From positions 744,001 to 808,000 of the forward strand of contig NZ_CP072793.1 in assembly GCF_017901175.1 (NCBI RefSeq): a DNA stretch of 64,000 nt. The letters are read 5' to 3'. Under the pieces are notes generated by a model, which searched no databases, was not told the DNA's origin, and was given only the letters and a program-made list of their open reading frames with translations. This document shows, one piece after another, positions 36,973 to 45,020 of the stretch (positions are counted from its first letter, which is position 1; the number at the start of each line of letters is the position of its first letter). Source of the stretch: Thiothrix unzii. GTDB lineage: Bacteria; Pseudomonadota; Gammaproteobacteria; Thiotrichales; Thiotrichaceae. The position numbers and the translations under genes are program-made.

Positions 36973-36992
36973 TATTGCACAATAATGCAATA
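36973..36992. promoter_or_regulatory. LysR-type operator between ppsA and the LysR gene
   Basis: TATTGCA (36973-36979) and TGCAATA (36986-36992) are perfect inverted arms around CAATAA, containing the T-N11-A pattern of LysR-family sites. The site lies about 20 bases before the LysR start and in the spacer shared with ppsA, so self-control and possibly control of ppsA are inferred. Confidence 0.5.
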
Positions 36993-37011
36993 ACTTAGAG
37001 GATCAATCCAC

Positions 37012-37923
37012 GTGGCAATGCACTACTACAAGCAGACACGCTATAAGCTGTTACGGACTTTTTGTGTGGTCGCACAAAAAGAAAATATTACCCATGCAGC
37101 AGAGCAGTTACACATTAGCCAGCCGACTGTTTCATTGCAAATTCAAGCACTTGAGCGTGAAATGGGTGAGCAGTTATTAGAGCGTCGCGGCCCCAGTGTG
37201 CGTTTAACCCCGGAAGGCAAAATACTTTACCAGCTTGTTCAGCCTATCGCCGCCGGAATTGACGGTTTGCGCGAAAGCTTTGCGGCGAATCTGGGCAAAA
37301 TGGAAAAGGGTGAGTTGAATATTGCAGCGGGGCAATCCACCGCGCTGTATGTATTGCCCGAATACCTAAAACGTTTCCACGAGGCTTACCCCGGTATCCG
37401 CATTAACCTGCATAACGTCGCAGGGCAAAGCGGTATGAAAATGTTGCTGGAAGATCAGGTGGATTTAGCCGTGGGGCCGTTGCTGCAAGTGCCAGAAGGT
37501 ATTATTTATCAGCCATTTGCATCGTTTGGGTCGATTTTGATTACAGCGCAAGATCATCCGTTGGCAACCCATGAGCGGGTAACGTTGGAAGATATTGGCC
37601 CTTACGGTTTGATTTTGCCGCCGCGAAATATGAGTACCTGGCGCATGGTGGACACGGTATTCCGCCAGCATGAAGTGCCGTATACGGTGGCAATGGAAGC
37701 TGGTGGCTGGGAAATCGTCAAAAAATACGTGGAAATGGGTTTGGGCGTGTCAATTGTCACCGAAGTGTGTCTGACTGGTAACGAAAAAGTCAAAGCCGTG
37801 CCGTTACACGACTATTTCCCCGCACGAAGTTACGGCTTGATTGTACGCCGTGGTAAGTTTTTCAGTCCTCAGGCTAAACGGTTCATTGAAATGTTTGATG
37901 AAAACTTTTTCATGCCAACGTGA
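37012..37923 (+). CDS. LysR-family transcriptional regulator
   Basis: The 303 residues comprise the N-terminal winged helix-turn-helix (about 10-70: ENITHAAEQLHISQPTVSLQ) and a periplasmic-binding-protein-like effector domain (about 95-298). GTG at 37012 is preferred because GAGG lies ten bases upstream; ATG two codons later is the alternative. The effector is not evident. Divergence from ppsA and the shared operator suggest a link to carbon flow. The last 55 bases overlap the 3' end of the convergent glycosyltransferase gene. Confidence 0.88.
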   Translation: MAMHYYKQTRYKLLRTFCVVAQKENITHAAEQLHISQPTVSLQIQALEREMGEQLLERRGPSVRLTPEGKILYQLVQPIAAGIDGLRESFAANLGKMEKGELNIAAGQSTALYVLPEYLKRFHEAYPGIRINLHNVAGQSGMKMLLEDQVDLAVGPLLQVPEGIIYQPFASFGSILITAQDHPLATHERVTLEDIGPYGLILPPRNMSTWRMVDTVFRQHEVPYTVAMEAGGWEIVKKYVEMGLGVSIVTEVCLTGNEKVKAVPLHDYFPARSYGLIVRRGKFFSPQAKRFIEMFDENFFMPT

Positions 37924-39104
37924 GCCAGAGCGGTTTCGCTGGTGCGTATTTCTTGCGTGGCACTGGCGTACAATTCCTGATACTGATGGGCAATGTTGTG
38001 AATGCTGTAGTGACGTTTGATGCGTTGCATCGCGCGTTGTCCTTGTTCATCCCGCCATGTTGCCCCGGCATTGATCCATTCTAACCAAGCAAAGGCCAGT
38101 GCCGATGGGCTGGCATCCCGCAAAATATGCCCGGTATTGCCGATAATACGCGGCACATCGCCGACATCGGTAGCAATACATGCTACACCACACGCCATCG
38201 CTTCCCCCACGACATTGGAAAAACCTTCCCCGTAGCTGGAAGTCAGGGTAAACACATCCAACGCATTGAGAATCGCCGGAATATCCTGACGTTCCCCGGT
38301 GAGGTGTAAGTTCGCTTGCAATGCGGGGAAGCGTTTTAGCAATTGCTGAATTTCACGGTTTTCGTGGGTAATTTCACGTCCGGTTAAAATGAAATGCACA
38401 TTTTTTTGATGTTTATTCAGCAGGTTGGCAGCTTCTAGGAACAGCGCGTGATTTTTCATAGGGTGGTAATTCGCCACCATGCCAATGACAAACGCTTCTT
38501 CGGGAATCGCTAGGCTGTGGCGAATGGTTTCGCGGCTGTAGGCATTCGGTGCAAAAACGTGAGTGTCAAAACCATTGGGAATAATGTGCGCGTTGTGTTC
38601 CTTGAAGCCGAAATCTGCGTGTTGTTCCGCCGCGCGGTACGCATTGTAAATAATCCCGGTCGGTTTGCCGGAACGTTTCGCGGAAAGCCGGATTGCCCAT
38701 TGCATCGCAGTGGATTCGAGGGTGATGTCGTACAGACTTTGGCGAATATTCCAAAACACCGGGTGACGGTTAGACAGCGCGAGATTGGCGATGGATGCGG
38801 CTAAATTACCGTGATACATCCAGCCCTGAATCACGTCGGGTTCCAGTTCCCGCAGCAGACGCACCAGTCGCAAAATGTGCCAGCCGGAGGTGAGGCTATT
38901 TGCCATATTCAGGCAATGCACCGGAATCCCGTGCGCCCGGATTTTGTCAGCACCGCCATTGTCATCATCCAAACTAATCACGACAGGGTAGTAATGGCTG
39001 CGGTTGGTGTGTGCCAGTATCCGGTACAGCATAGTTCCTGCACCATCGGCAGCAAGGCTGGTGATGATGTGCACAACGTAGATTTGGCTGGTTTTTTTTC
39101 GCAT
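37869..39104 (-). CDS. GT4 glycosyltransferase
   Basis: This 411-residue GT-B glycosyltransferase begins VVHIITSLAADGAGTMLYRIL, the glycine-bearing loop of sugar-transfer enzymes for exopolysaccharide or O-antigen. It has the acceptor-side GWMYHGNLAA and the donor site with IPNGFD, GMVANYHPMKNH and EX7E (EGFSNVVGE). Donor and acceptor are unknown. It is not closely like the GT4 at 28963. It stands alone on its strand, and its 3' end overlaps the LysR gene by 55 bases. Confidence 0.85.
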   Translation of the reverse strand: MRKKTSQIYVVHIITSLAADGAGTMLYRILAHTNRSHYYPVVISLDDDNGGADKIRAHGIPVHCLNMANSLTSGWHILRLVRLLRELEPDVIQGWMYHGNLAASIANLALSNRHPVFWNIRQSLYDITLESTAMQWAIRLSAKRSGKPTGIIYNAYRAAEQHADFGFKEHNAHIIPNGFDTHVFAPNAYSRETIRHSLAIPEEAFVIGMVANYHPMKNHALFLEAANLLNKHQKNVHFILTGREITHENREIQQLLKRFPALQANLHLTGERQDIPAILNALDVFTLTSSYGEGFSNVVGEAMACGVACIATDVGDVPRIIGNTGHILRDASPSALAFAWLEWINAGATWRDEQGQRAMQRIKRHYSIHNIAHQYQELYASATQEIRTSETALAHVGMKKFSSNISMNRLA

Positions 39105-39471
39105 TGGGGCGGCCTGAAGTCAAGTTCCGTAACGGTTTTGAGCATAGCATTCAATATCGTGATGACTGTGGCGGCGGGCGGTTAGCCGGATACGTTGTGG
39201 CGATAATCGGAAAAGAGTGCTGAGGTGCGCAAGGTGTTGATGCACTTGCTTATTCTTTGTTCCGTAGCGGTAGTTATTATTCTTGATATAAGTCATGGAA
39301 TCAGTGATTTTTTGAAATGTGGTCGCGTTGCCAGCCGCTATATTGACTTTAGTCAAGCATGACGACATCTCTCTGGTAGATGCTTCGGAAACCGGAGTGT
39401 GTGATTTCACGCAGTAGTTTGTGTGTTATGACCCGTCTCCGCGAGGTGTTTAACTCTTTCGGAGGGATTTT
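39105..39471 (+). promoter_or_regulatory. Promoter region of the cco operon
   Basis: This 367-base gap between the divergent glycosyltransferase and ccoN contains a perfect FNR-type box, TTGACTTTAGTCAA (39343-39356). TAGATG (39378-39383) lies where the -10 of a class II FNR-activated promoter would be, giving a start near 39391 and a leader of about 80 bases. A partial second box, TTGATATAAGTCAT, occurs at 39283. GGAGGG precedes the ccoN start. No further gene is seen. Confidence 0.65.
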
Positions 39472-40905
39472 ATGCAAAATCAGCAGACCTACAATTACAA
39501 GGTCGTGCGGCAGTTTGCCATTATGACGGTGGTCTGGGGGATCGTCGGCATGTTGGTAGGTGTGATTATCGCCGCACAGTTACGTTGGCCGGAGTTGAAT
39601 TTCGACACTCCGTGGCTGACGTTTAGTCGTTTACGCCCACTGCATACCAATGCGGTTATCTTCGCCTTCGGCGGTTCCGCTTTGTTTGCGACTTCGTTGT
39701 ACATTGTGCAGCGTACTTGCCATGTGCGTTTGATTTCCGACAAGCTGGCTGCTTTTGTGTTCTGGGGCTGGCAGTTGATTATCGTGCTGGCTGCCATTAC
39801 TTTCCCGCTGGGGATTACGTCTTCCAAGGAATATGCAGAACTGGAATGGCCGATTGATTTATTGATCACCGTCGTGTGGGTGGCTTACGCCATTTTGTTC
39901 TTCGGAACAATTATGAAACGTAAAACGCCGCACATTTACGTGGCGTTATGGTTTTTCGGTGCTTACATTCTGACTATCGCATTGCTGCATTTGGTCAATA
40001 ATGCGGAATTGCCAATTGCGTTGTACGGTGGGAGCTGGCTCAAATCTTACTCTGTTTATCCCGGTGCGATTGATGCAATGGTGCAATGGTGGTACGGGCA
40101 TAACGCAGTGGGCTTCTTCCTGACAGCAGCATTCTTGGGGATGATGTATTACTTCGTGCCAATGCAGGCAGGTCGTCCGGTGTATTCCTATCGTTTGTCA
40201 GTGGTTCACTTCTGGGCGTTGATTTCCACCTATATGTGGGCAGGCCCGCACCATTTGCACTACACCGCATTACCTGACTGGACTCAATCACTGGGTATGA
40301 TTTTCTCGTTGATTTTGCTTGCACCAAGCTGGGGCGGGATGATCAACGGTATCATGACGCTCTCTGGGGCGTGGCATAAATTGCGCACTGACCCGATTTT
40401 ACGTTTCTTGATTGTTTCCCTGTCTTTCTACGGCATGTCGACTTTTGAAGGGCCGATGATGGCGATCAAAACCGTTAACGAACTTTCCCACTACACTGAC
40501 TGGACAGTAGGTCACGTTCACTCCGGCGCGTTGGGTTGGGTGGCGATGGTTTCTATTGGTTCATTGTATGCACTGATTCCGAAATTGTTCGGGCGTGACG
40601 GGATGTACAGCTCCAAGTTGATCGAAGTACATTTCTGGGTCATGACCATTGGCGTGGTGTTCTACATCGCTTCCATGTGGATTTCCGGTGTGTTGCAAGG
40701 TTTGATGTGGCGTGCAGTGAATGCTGACGGTACGTTGACTTACAGCTTTGTGGAATCAGTAGAAGCAATGTATCCGTTCTACTTCGTGCGTTTCCTCGGT
40801 GGGGTTTTGGTGCTGGCAGGCATGTTTATCATGGCTTACAACGTCTGGAAAACCGTTGCGGATGCCAAACCTGCTAACGACGCGATTCCCGCTGTAGCCC
40901 ATTAA
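39472..40905 (+). CDS. ccoN: cbb3-type cytochrome c oxidase subunit I CcoN
   Basis: CcoN is the catalytic haem-copper subunit of the high-affinity oxidase used at low oxygen. The 477 residues include about twelve membrane helices, the low-spin haem ligand region [16 protein letters not shown], the copper-ligand region [16 protein letters not shown], the histidine pair in [15 protein letters not shown] and helix X with [11 protein letters not shown]. All expected histidines are visible. It is the first gene of ccoNOQP and is probably induced by FNR. Confidence 0.97.
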   Translation: MQNQQTYNYKVVRQFAIMTVVWGIVGMLVGVIIAAQLRWPELNFDTPWLTFSRLRPLHTNAVIFAFGGSALFATSLYIVQRTCHVRLISDKLAAFVFWGWQLIIVLAAITFPLGITSSKEYAELEWPIDLLITVVWVAYAILFFGTIMKRKTPHIYVALWFFGAYILTIALLHLVNNAELPIALYGGSWLKSYSVYPGAIDAMVQWWYGHNAVGFFLTAAFLGMMYYFVPMQAGRPVYSYRLSVVHFWALISTYMWAGPHHLHYTALPDWTQSLGMIFSLILLAPSWGGMINGIMTLSGAWHKLRTDPILRFLIVSLSFYGMSTFEGPMMAIKTVNELSHYTDWTVGHVHSGALGWVAMVSIGSLYALIPKLFGRDGMYSSKLIEVHFWVMTIGVVFYIASMWISGVLQGLMWRAVNADGTLTYSFVESVEAMYPFYFVRFLGGVLVLAGMFIMAYNVWKTVADAKPANDAIPAVAH

Positions 40906-40917
40906 GGAGAAGTAACC

Positions 40918-41532
40918 ATGAGTAGCGGACATGACATTGTTGAAAAAAATACCGGGCTGATGGCTCTGTTGATTGTGCTGGTGGTGAGTATGGGGGGCTT
41001 GGCGGAAATCGTGCCATTGTTCTTCATGAAAGATACCACTGAGCCAGTCGCAGGTCTGAAGCCGTATAGCGCGTTGCAACTGGAAGGGCGCGACGTGTAC
41101 ATCGAAAACGGTTGCTATCTGTGCCATTCGCAAATGATCCGCCCGTTCCGTGCGGAAACTGAGCGTTACGGACACTATTCGGTAGCAGGCGAGTTTGTCT
41201 ACGACCATCCGTTCCAATGGGGTTCCAAGCGTACTGGCCCTGATTTGGCGCGTGTTGGTGGGCGTTACAGTGACGACTGGCACAAGGTGCATTTAAATAA
41301 CCCTCGTGACGTTGTTCCTGAATCCAATATGCCGGGTTTCCCTTGGTTGTCCACAACACTCATTGATGAGAGTGATACGGCGGCAAAGATGAAAACCATG
41401 AAGGCGTTGGGCGTACCTTACACCGACGAGGAAATCGCCAAGGGTGCAGAAGAGGTAAAAGGCAAGACTGAACAAGATGCCTTGATTGCTTATCTGCAAA
41501 ACTTGGGTACTGTCGTCAAGACCCAAAGGTGA
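40918..41532 (+). CDS. ccoO: cbb3-type cytochrome c oxidase subunit II CcoO
   Basis: CcoO is a membrane-anchored mono-haem cytochrome c that passes electrons to CcoN. The 204 residues have an N-terminal membrane span (about 10-35) and a haem motif CYLCH near residue 62, followed by [12 protein letters not shown] and a methionine ligand in [17 protein letters not shown] precedes the ATG. It starts 12 bases after ccoN. Confidence 0.96.
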   Translation: MSSGHDIVEKNTGLMALLIVLVVSMGGLAEIVPLFFMKDTTEPVAGLKPYSALQLEGRDVYIENGCYLCHSQMIRPFRAETERYGHYSVAGEFVYDHPFQWGSKRTGPDLARVGGRYSDDWHKVHLNNPRDVVPESNMPGFPWLSTTLIDESDTAAKMKTMKALGVPYTDEEIAKGAEEVKGKTEQDALIAYLQNLGTVVKTQR

Positions 41533-41536
41533 TCTT

Positions 41537-41716
41537 ATGGATTACAACGATTTCCGTGGCATAACAACGCTGTTAGCAATGATCGCATTCCTCGGGGTGG
41601 TGTGGTGGGCGTACAGCAGCCGGAGCAAACGCCGGTTTGACAACGCTGCTAATTCCATCTTCGATACCGAGGAAAAGCAGTTGCACGATGCGTCAGTTAA
41701 GGAGGTAGACAAATGA
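41537..41716 (+). CDS. ccoQ: cbb3-type cytochrome c oxidase subunit CcoQ
   Basis: CcoQ is a small single-span subunit that stabilises the oxidase. The 59-residue protein starts MDYNDFRGITTLLAMIAFLG and has a basic patch (SRSKRRF) after the membrane helix, as in other CcoQ proteins. ATG at 41537 lies four bases after the ccoO stop. The stop overlaps the ccoP start (ATGA). Confidence 0.92.
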   Translation: MDYNDFRGITTLLAMIAFLGVVWWAYSSRSKRRFDNAANSIFDTEEKQLHDASVKEVDK

Positions 41717-42612
41717 GTGGTTTCTGGAGTGGTTGGATCATCCTGATCACATTGGGCAATATCTTTGCCTGTTACTGGCTGGTTCGCTGGACAACGAAAA
41801 AGCGTCCGGGTGAGTCAGCGATGGGAGATGTCACCGGGCATAAGTGGGATGGCTTGGAAGAGTTCAATAACCCGCTGCCGCGCTGGTGGTTATGGTTGTT
41901 TTACATCACCATCGTGTTTTCACTGGTTTATCTGGTGTTGTTCCCCGGTTTGGGCACGTTCAAGGGCGTGTTGAACTGGAGTTCACAAGGCAGTCAATAC
42001 GGTGCGGAAATGGAAAGCGCGGCGCAAACTTACGACCCGATTTTCAAGAAATACGCAGCGATGCCGATTGACCAAGTAGCGCAAGACGAGGAAGCCCAAG
42101 GTATGGGGCGGCGCATGTTCTTGAGCTATTGTGCGCAGTGTCATGGTTCAGATGCGGGCGGTGGTAAAGGCTTCCCAAATCTGACGGACAATGACTGGCT
42201 TTACGGTGGTGCGCCTGAGCAAATCAAGCAAACCATTATGGCGGGTCGTCAGGCAGCAATGCCAGCGCACAAAGAGCGTGTCGATGCGGCTGGAATCGAA
42301 TCCTTGGCGCATTACGTCATGAGCCTGAGTGGTCGTAAAGAAGCTGATGCTGCGAAAGTGGCACAAGGTCAGCAACTTTTTACCGCTAATGGCTGTTTGG
42401 CTTGCCACGGGGTTGATGGTAAAGGTAATCAGGCGATGGGCGCACCTAACTTGACCGACAGCACTTGGTTGTACGGTTCATCGTTAGACACCATTAAAGA
42501 AAGCATTGCCAACGGCCGTAACGGGCAGATGCCCGCGCAAGGTGACTTCCTCGGTGCGGACAAAGTGCATTTGCTGACGGCTTATGTGTATAGTTTGTCG
42601 CAGAAGAAATAA
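41713..42612 (+). CDS. ccoP: cbb3-type cytochrome c oxidase di-haem subunit CcoP
   Basis: CcoP is a membrane-anchored cytochrome that accepts electrons from soluble cytochromes. The 299 residues contain an N-terminal FixP domain with two membrane spans (about 5-25 and 58-80) and two haem c motifs, CAQCH and CLACH. Each is followed by the GxPNLTD segment and a distal methionine (AAMPAHK, GQMPAQG). A hairpin follows the gene. Confidence 0.96.
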   Translation: MSGFWSGWIILITLGNIFACYWLVRWTTKKRPGESAMGDVTGHKWDGLEEFNNPLPRWWLWLFYITIVFSLVYLVLFPGLGTFKGVLNWSSQGSQYGAEMESAAQTYDPIFKKYAAMPIDQVAQDEEAQGMGRRMFLSYCAQCHGSDAGGGKGFPNLTDNDWLYGGAPEQIKQTIMAGRQAAMPAHKERVDAAGIESLAHYVMSLSGRKEADAAKVAQGQQLFTANGCLACHGVDGKGNQAMGAPNLTDSTWLYGSSLDTIKESIANGRNGQMPAQGDFLGADKVHLLTAYVYSLSQKK

Positions 42613-42623
42613 GTGACCATTGA

Positions 42624-42651
42624 GAATAGGCCGTCACATGACGGCCTATTC
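42624..42651 (+). terminator. Hairpin after ccoP
   Basis: GAATAGGCCGTC (42624-42635) pairs with GACGGCCTATTC (42640-42651) around a 4-base loop, a very stable 12-bp stem. The following CTTTGATAAAT has only a short T run. It separates ccoNOQP from ccoGH and may give partial termination. Confidence 0.6.
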
Positions 42652-42779
42652 TTTGATAAATGTCGTGAAAGTTGTTTGCAAAACAATAAACTTTTTTCAA
42701 ACCGCTTTTTATCAAATTAATCTTACAGTTTGCGTGTTAGCTTACGAGCATTGTCATCAACAGGCAGGAAGGTATTGGA

Positions 42780-44177
42780 ATGTCTGAGAATCCCAACAAA
42801 GCAGATACAGCGGGAAGCACTGATAGCGGCTTTTACCAGAAACACACGATTATCCACCCACGAAAAACCAGTGGTCGTTTTACTGACTTACGCAAGTGGG
42901 CGGTATGGGCGTTGCTGGGGTTGTACTATGTATTGCCTTGGTTAACTTGGAAAGGGCAGCATTTGGTATTGTTCGATTTGCCCGCCCGTAAATTCTACAT
43001 TTTGGGGCAAACTTTTTGGCCTCAGGATATTTTCTATTTAGCGATTCTGCTGATTTTAGCTGCCTTGGTATTGTTTTTCGTCACCGCATTGGCGGGGCGG
43101 GTGTGGTGTGGCTATGCCTGTCCACAAACGGTATGGAGCGAAGTCTTCCTCTGGATTGAGCAATGGGTTGAGGGCGATCGTCCACAACAGATCAAACTCG
43201 ATAAAGCCCCTTGGAATAAAGATAAAATCACTAAGCGCACTCTCAAGCATGTGTTGTGGTTAGTGTTTTCCCTGCTGACCGGGTTTACCTTCGTGGGTTA
43301 TTTCGTACCGATGGAAACCTTGTGGACGGCGACCATTACCGGAACGCTTGGTGGCTGGGCATTGTTCTGGGTGTTGTTTTACGGTTTTGCCACTTATGGT
43401 AATGCGGGCTTCTTGCGTGAGCAGGTGTGTATTTATATGTGCCCCTATTCACGTTTCCAAAGTGCTATGTTTGACAAAGATACGCTGATTATTTCCTATG
43501 ATGAGGCACGCGGTGAGCCGCGTGGTTCACGCAAGCGTGGTGAAGAAAAACCCGGCGATAAAGGCGATTGTATTGACTGTACCTTGTGTGTGCAGGTTTG
43601 CCCGACAGGGATCGACATCCGTGATGGCTTGCAATACCAATGTATCAGTTGTGCGTTGTGTATTGATGCCTGCGATAGCATCATGGATAAAATGGGCTAC
43701 GAACGTGGGCTGGTGCGGTACACTACCGAACACGCTTTGCACGGTGGTGTAACCCATGTTTTACGTTTTCGCACCTTCGTTTACGCGGGATTGTTATTGC
43801 TGATTACCGCTGGTTTGCTGTATTCCATTTCGCAGCGAGTGCCGCTGGAAATGGATATTATCCGTGACCGTAACGCACTGTTCCGCGATACTGGCGACGG
43901 CAATATCGAAAATATTTACACTTTGAAAGTCATTAATATGGATGCCAAACCGCATGAATTCGCGGTCAGTGTTGCCGGGATTGAAGGTATTGAATTGCGC
44001 GGCGCAGAAACCATCAAAGTTGATTCGGGCAGAGTGGCAGAAGTGCCGGTAAAAGTTATCGTTAACCCGGATCACATGACTGAGCGCAGTCAAGAAGTCA
44101 TGTTCCACATTGAAGCCAAGGACGATGCGTCACTGGCGCAAACACAAAAAGCCCGCCTGTTAGGCCCGAAATTATAG
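42780..44177 (+). CDS. ccoG: CcoG/RdxA iron-sulfur oxidase assembly protein
   Basis: CcoG is a membrane ferredoxin-like protein needed for copper reduction during cbb3 oxidase assembly. The 465 residues have about five membrane helices, the GYACPQTVWSEVF motif, two 4Fe-4S clusters (CIDCTLCVQVCP and CISCALCIDAC) and a C-terminal periplasmic immunoglobulin-like domain (about 355-460). It is followed by ccoH after 9 bases. The copper ATPase ccoI and ccoS, often next in order, are not in this window. Confidence 0.95.
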   Translation: MSENPNKADTAGSTDSGFYQKHTIIHPRKTSGRFTDLRKWAVWALLGLYYVLPWLTWKGQHLVLFDLPARKFYILGQTFWPQDIFYLAILLILAALVLFFVTALAGRVWCGYACPQTVWSEVFLWIEQWVEGDRPQQIKLDKAPWNKDKITKRTLKHVLWLVFSLLTGFTFVGYFVPMETLWTATITGTLGGWALFWVLFYGFATYGNAGFLREQVCIYMCPYSRFQSAMFDKDTLIISYDEARGEPRGSRKRGEEKPGDKGDCIDCTLCVQVCPTGIDIRDGLQYQCISCALCIDACDSIMDKMGYERGLVRYTTEHALHGGVTHVLRFRTFVYAGLLLLITAGLLYSISQRVPLEMDIIRDRNALFRDTGDGNIENIYTLKVINMDAKPHEFAVSVAGIEGIELRGAETIKVDSGRVAEVPVKVIVNPDHMTERSQEVMFHIEAKDDASLAQTQKARLLGPKL

Positions 44178-44186
44178 GAGCTAGGT

Positions 44187-44690
44187 ATGTACGTTGAAGT
44201 GGAAGATACCAAACCGTGGTACAAGCAGTTCTGGCCTTGGGCGTTGATGGTAATGCCAGCCACTGCTGTTGTGGCGGGGCTTTACACTTATTCGCTGGCG
44301 GCTTCTGGCAGCAGTGGATTGGTCGTAGACGATTATTATAAAGCGGGCAAAGCGATTAACCGCTCGATGGAAAAAAGTCAAAAAGCCGCCGCTTTGGGTT
44401 TACACGCCAATCTTGCGGTGAACGACTCAGCCGTGCGTATTTTGTTGGATCATGTTGCCGTGCAGCCGGAGCAAACCCTGACCTTGAGTTTGTATCACGC
44501 TACCATACCGGGGCGCGATCAGACTGTGACCTTAACTCACAGCGGCGCGGGAATGTGGTCTGGGCAAATCCAGCCATTGTCGGCAGGTAAGTGGTTTGCA
44601 CATTTGTTGCCCGTTGATCAAAGCTGGCGGCTGGAGGGCGTTATCCCTACCCTAGAAACAGTGACGTTGGAATTGCAACCAGCACTGTGA
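44187..44690 (+). CDS. ccoH: CcoH/FixH cbb3 oxidase assembly protein
   Basis: FixH-family proteins help mature the cbb3 oxidase. The 167 residues have one N-terminal membrane span (about 13-33) followed by VVDDYYKAGKAINRSM, the family signature, and a periplasmic beta domain. TAGGAGCTAGGT gives a good ribosome site, and the gene is cotranscribed with ccoG. Confidence 0.9.
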   Translation: MYVEVEDTKPWYKQFWPWALMVMPATAVVAGLYTYSLAASGSSGLVVDDYYKAGKAINRSMEKSQKAAALGLHANLAVNDSAVRILLDHVAVQPEQTLTLSLYHATIPGRDQTVTLTHSGAGMWSGQIQPLSAGKWFAHLLPVDQSWRLEGVIPTLETVTLELQPAL

Positions 44691-44752
44691 GCATTCGATG
44701 ATTGTGACGTGTGGGGCGAACAGTGTTTCGCCCTTATGCGCATATAATAGGC

Positions 44753-44781
44753 AAAAAAAAGGCTCTCCAACGTGGAGAGCC
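44753..44781 (-). terminator. Strong minus-strand intrinsic terminator
   Basis: GGCTCTCC (44761-44768) and GGAGAGCC (44774-44781) form a perfect 8-bp stem around a 5-base loop. On the minus strand it is followed by eight T. No annotated minus-strand gene lies immediately upstream, implying a non-coding transcript. Confidence 0.8.
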
Positions 44782-44860
44782 TAAGTGCTTTAGGGTATGT
44801 AGAGCGTTGTGGAAACTGTTAACCAGAGGAGGTAACGAACATCGGTGTTAACAGCTTCCG

Positions 44861-44880
44861 AGGGTAATTAAACCCTTTTT
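44861..44880 (+). terminator. Weak plus-strand terminator
   Basis: AGGGT (44861-44865) pairs with ACCCT (44872-44876), followed by TTTT. The stem is only 5 bp (6 with a G-U pair), so it is weak alone. It would close a plus-strand RNA starting after TATAAT at 44743. Confidence 0.35.
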
Positions 44881-44914
44881 AAAGTAGGGATACAATCCAT
44901 GAGCTGTTGGTTTC

Positions 44915-44928
44915 TTGATGCATATCAA
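44915..44928. promoter_or_regulatory. FNR box upstream of hemN
   Basis: TTGATGCATATCAA matches the FNR consensus TTGAT-N4-ATCAA perfectly. It lies 93 bases before hemN. The site is symmetrical and may also drive the candidate minus-strand RNA. A clear -10 for hemN at class II distance is lacking. Confidence 0.75.
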
Positions 44929-45020
44929 TTTAGTAGAATCTTTCTTGGCGCAAACTTGCATTTTGCCCTGATATGCAGCATTTATGTGTTCTCCCATACT
45001 TGGGTACGAATGAGGTTGGT

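Larger units (their letters stand above)
44753..44880 (-). ncRNA. Candidate FNR-dependent small RNA
   Basis: The FNR box centred at 44921.5 would, in the class II arrangement on the minus strand, place a -10 at TATCCC (44892-44887) and a start near 44880. The strong terminator at 44753-44781 would end an RNA of about 128 nucleotides. The RNA would contain an internal long stem (GTTAAC arms) and the terminator stem. Size and control recall FnrS of enterics, but no sequence similarity is claimed. The opposite reading, a plus-strand RNA from TATAAT 44743 to 44880, is also possible. Confidence 0.4.
44691..45020. other. 330-base intergenic region with hairpins, FNR box and small-RNA signals
   Basis: From left to right the gap holds a TATAAT hexamer (44743-44748), a GC-rich terminator pointing left (44753-44781), a 12-bp imperfect inverted repeat around an AGGAGG loop (about 44811-44860), a weak right-pointing terminator (44861-44880) and a perfect FNR box (44915-44928). 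This is much more structure than a simple promoter spacer. No protein-coding frame is convincing. Confidence 0.6.
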
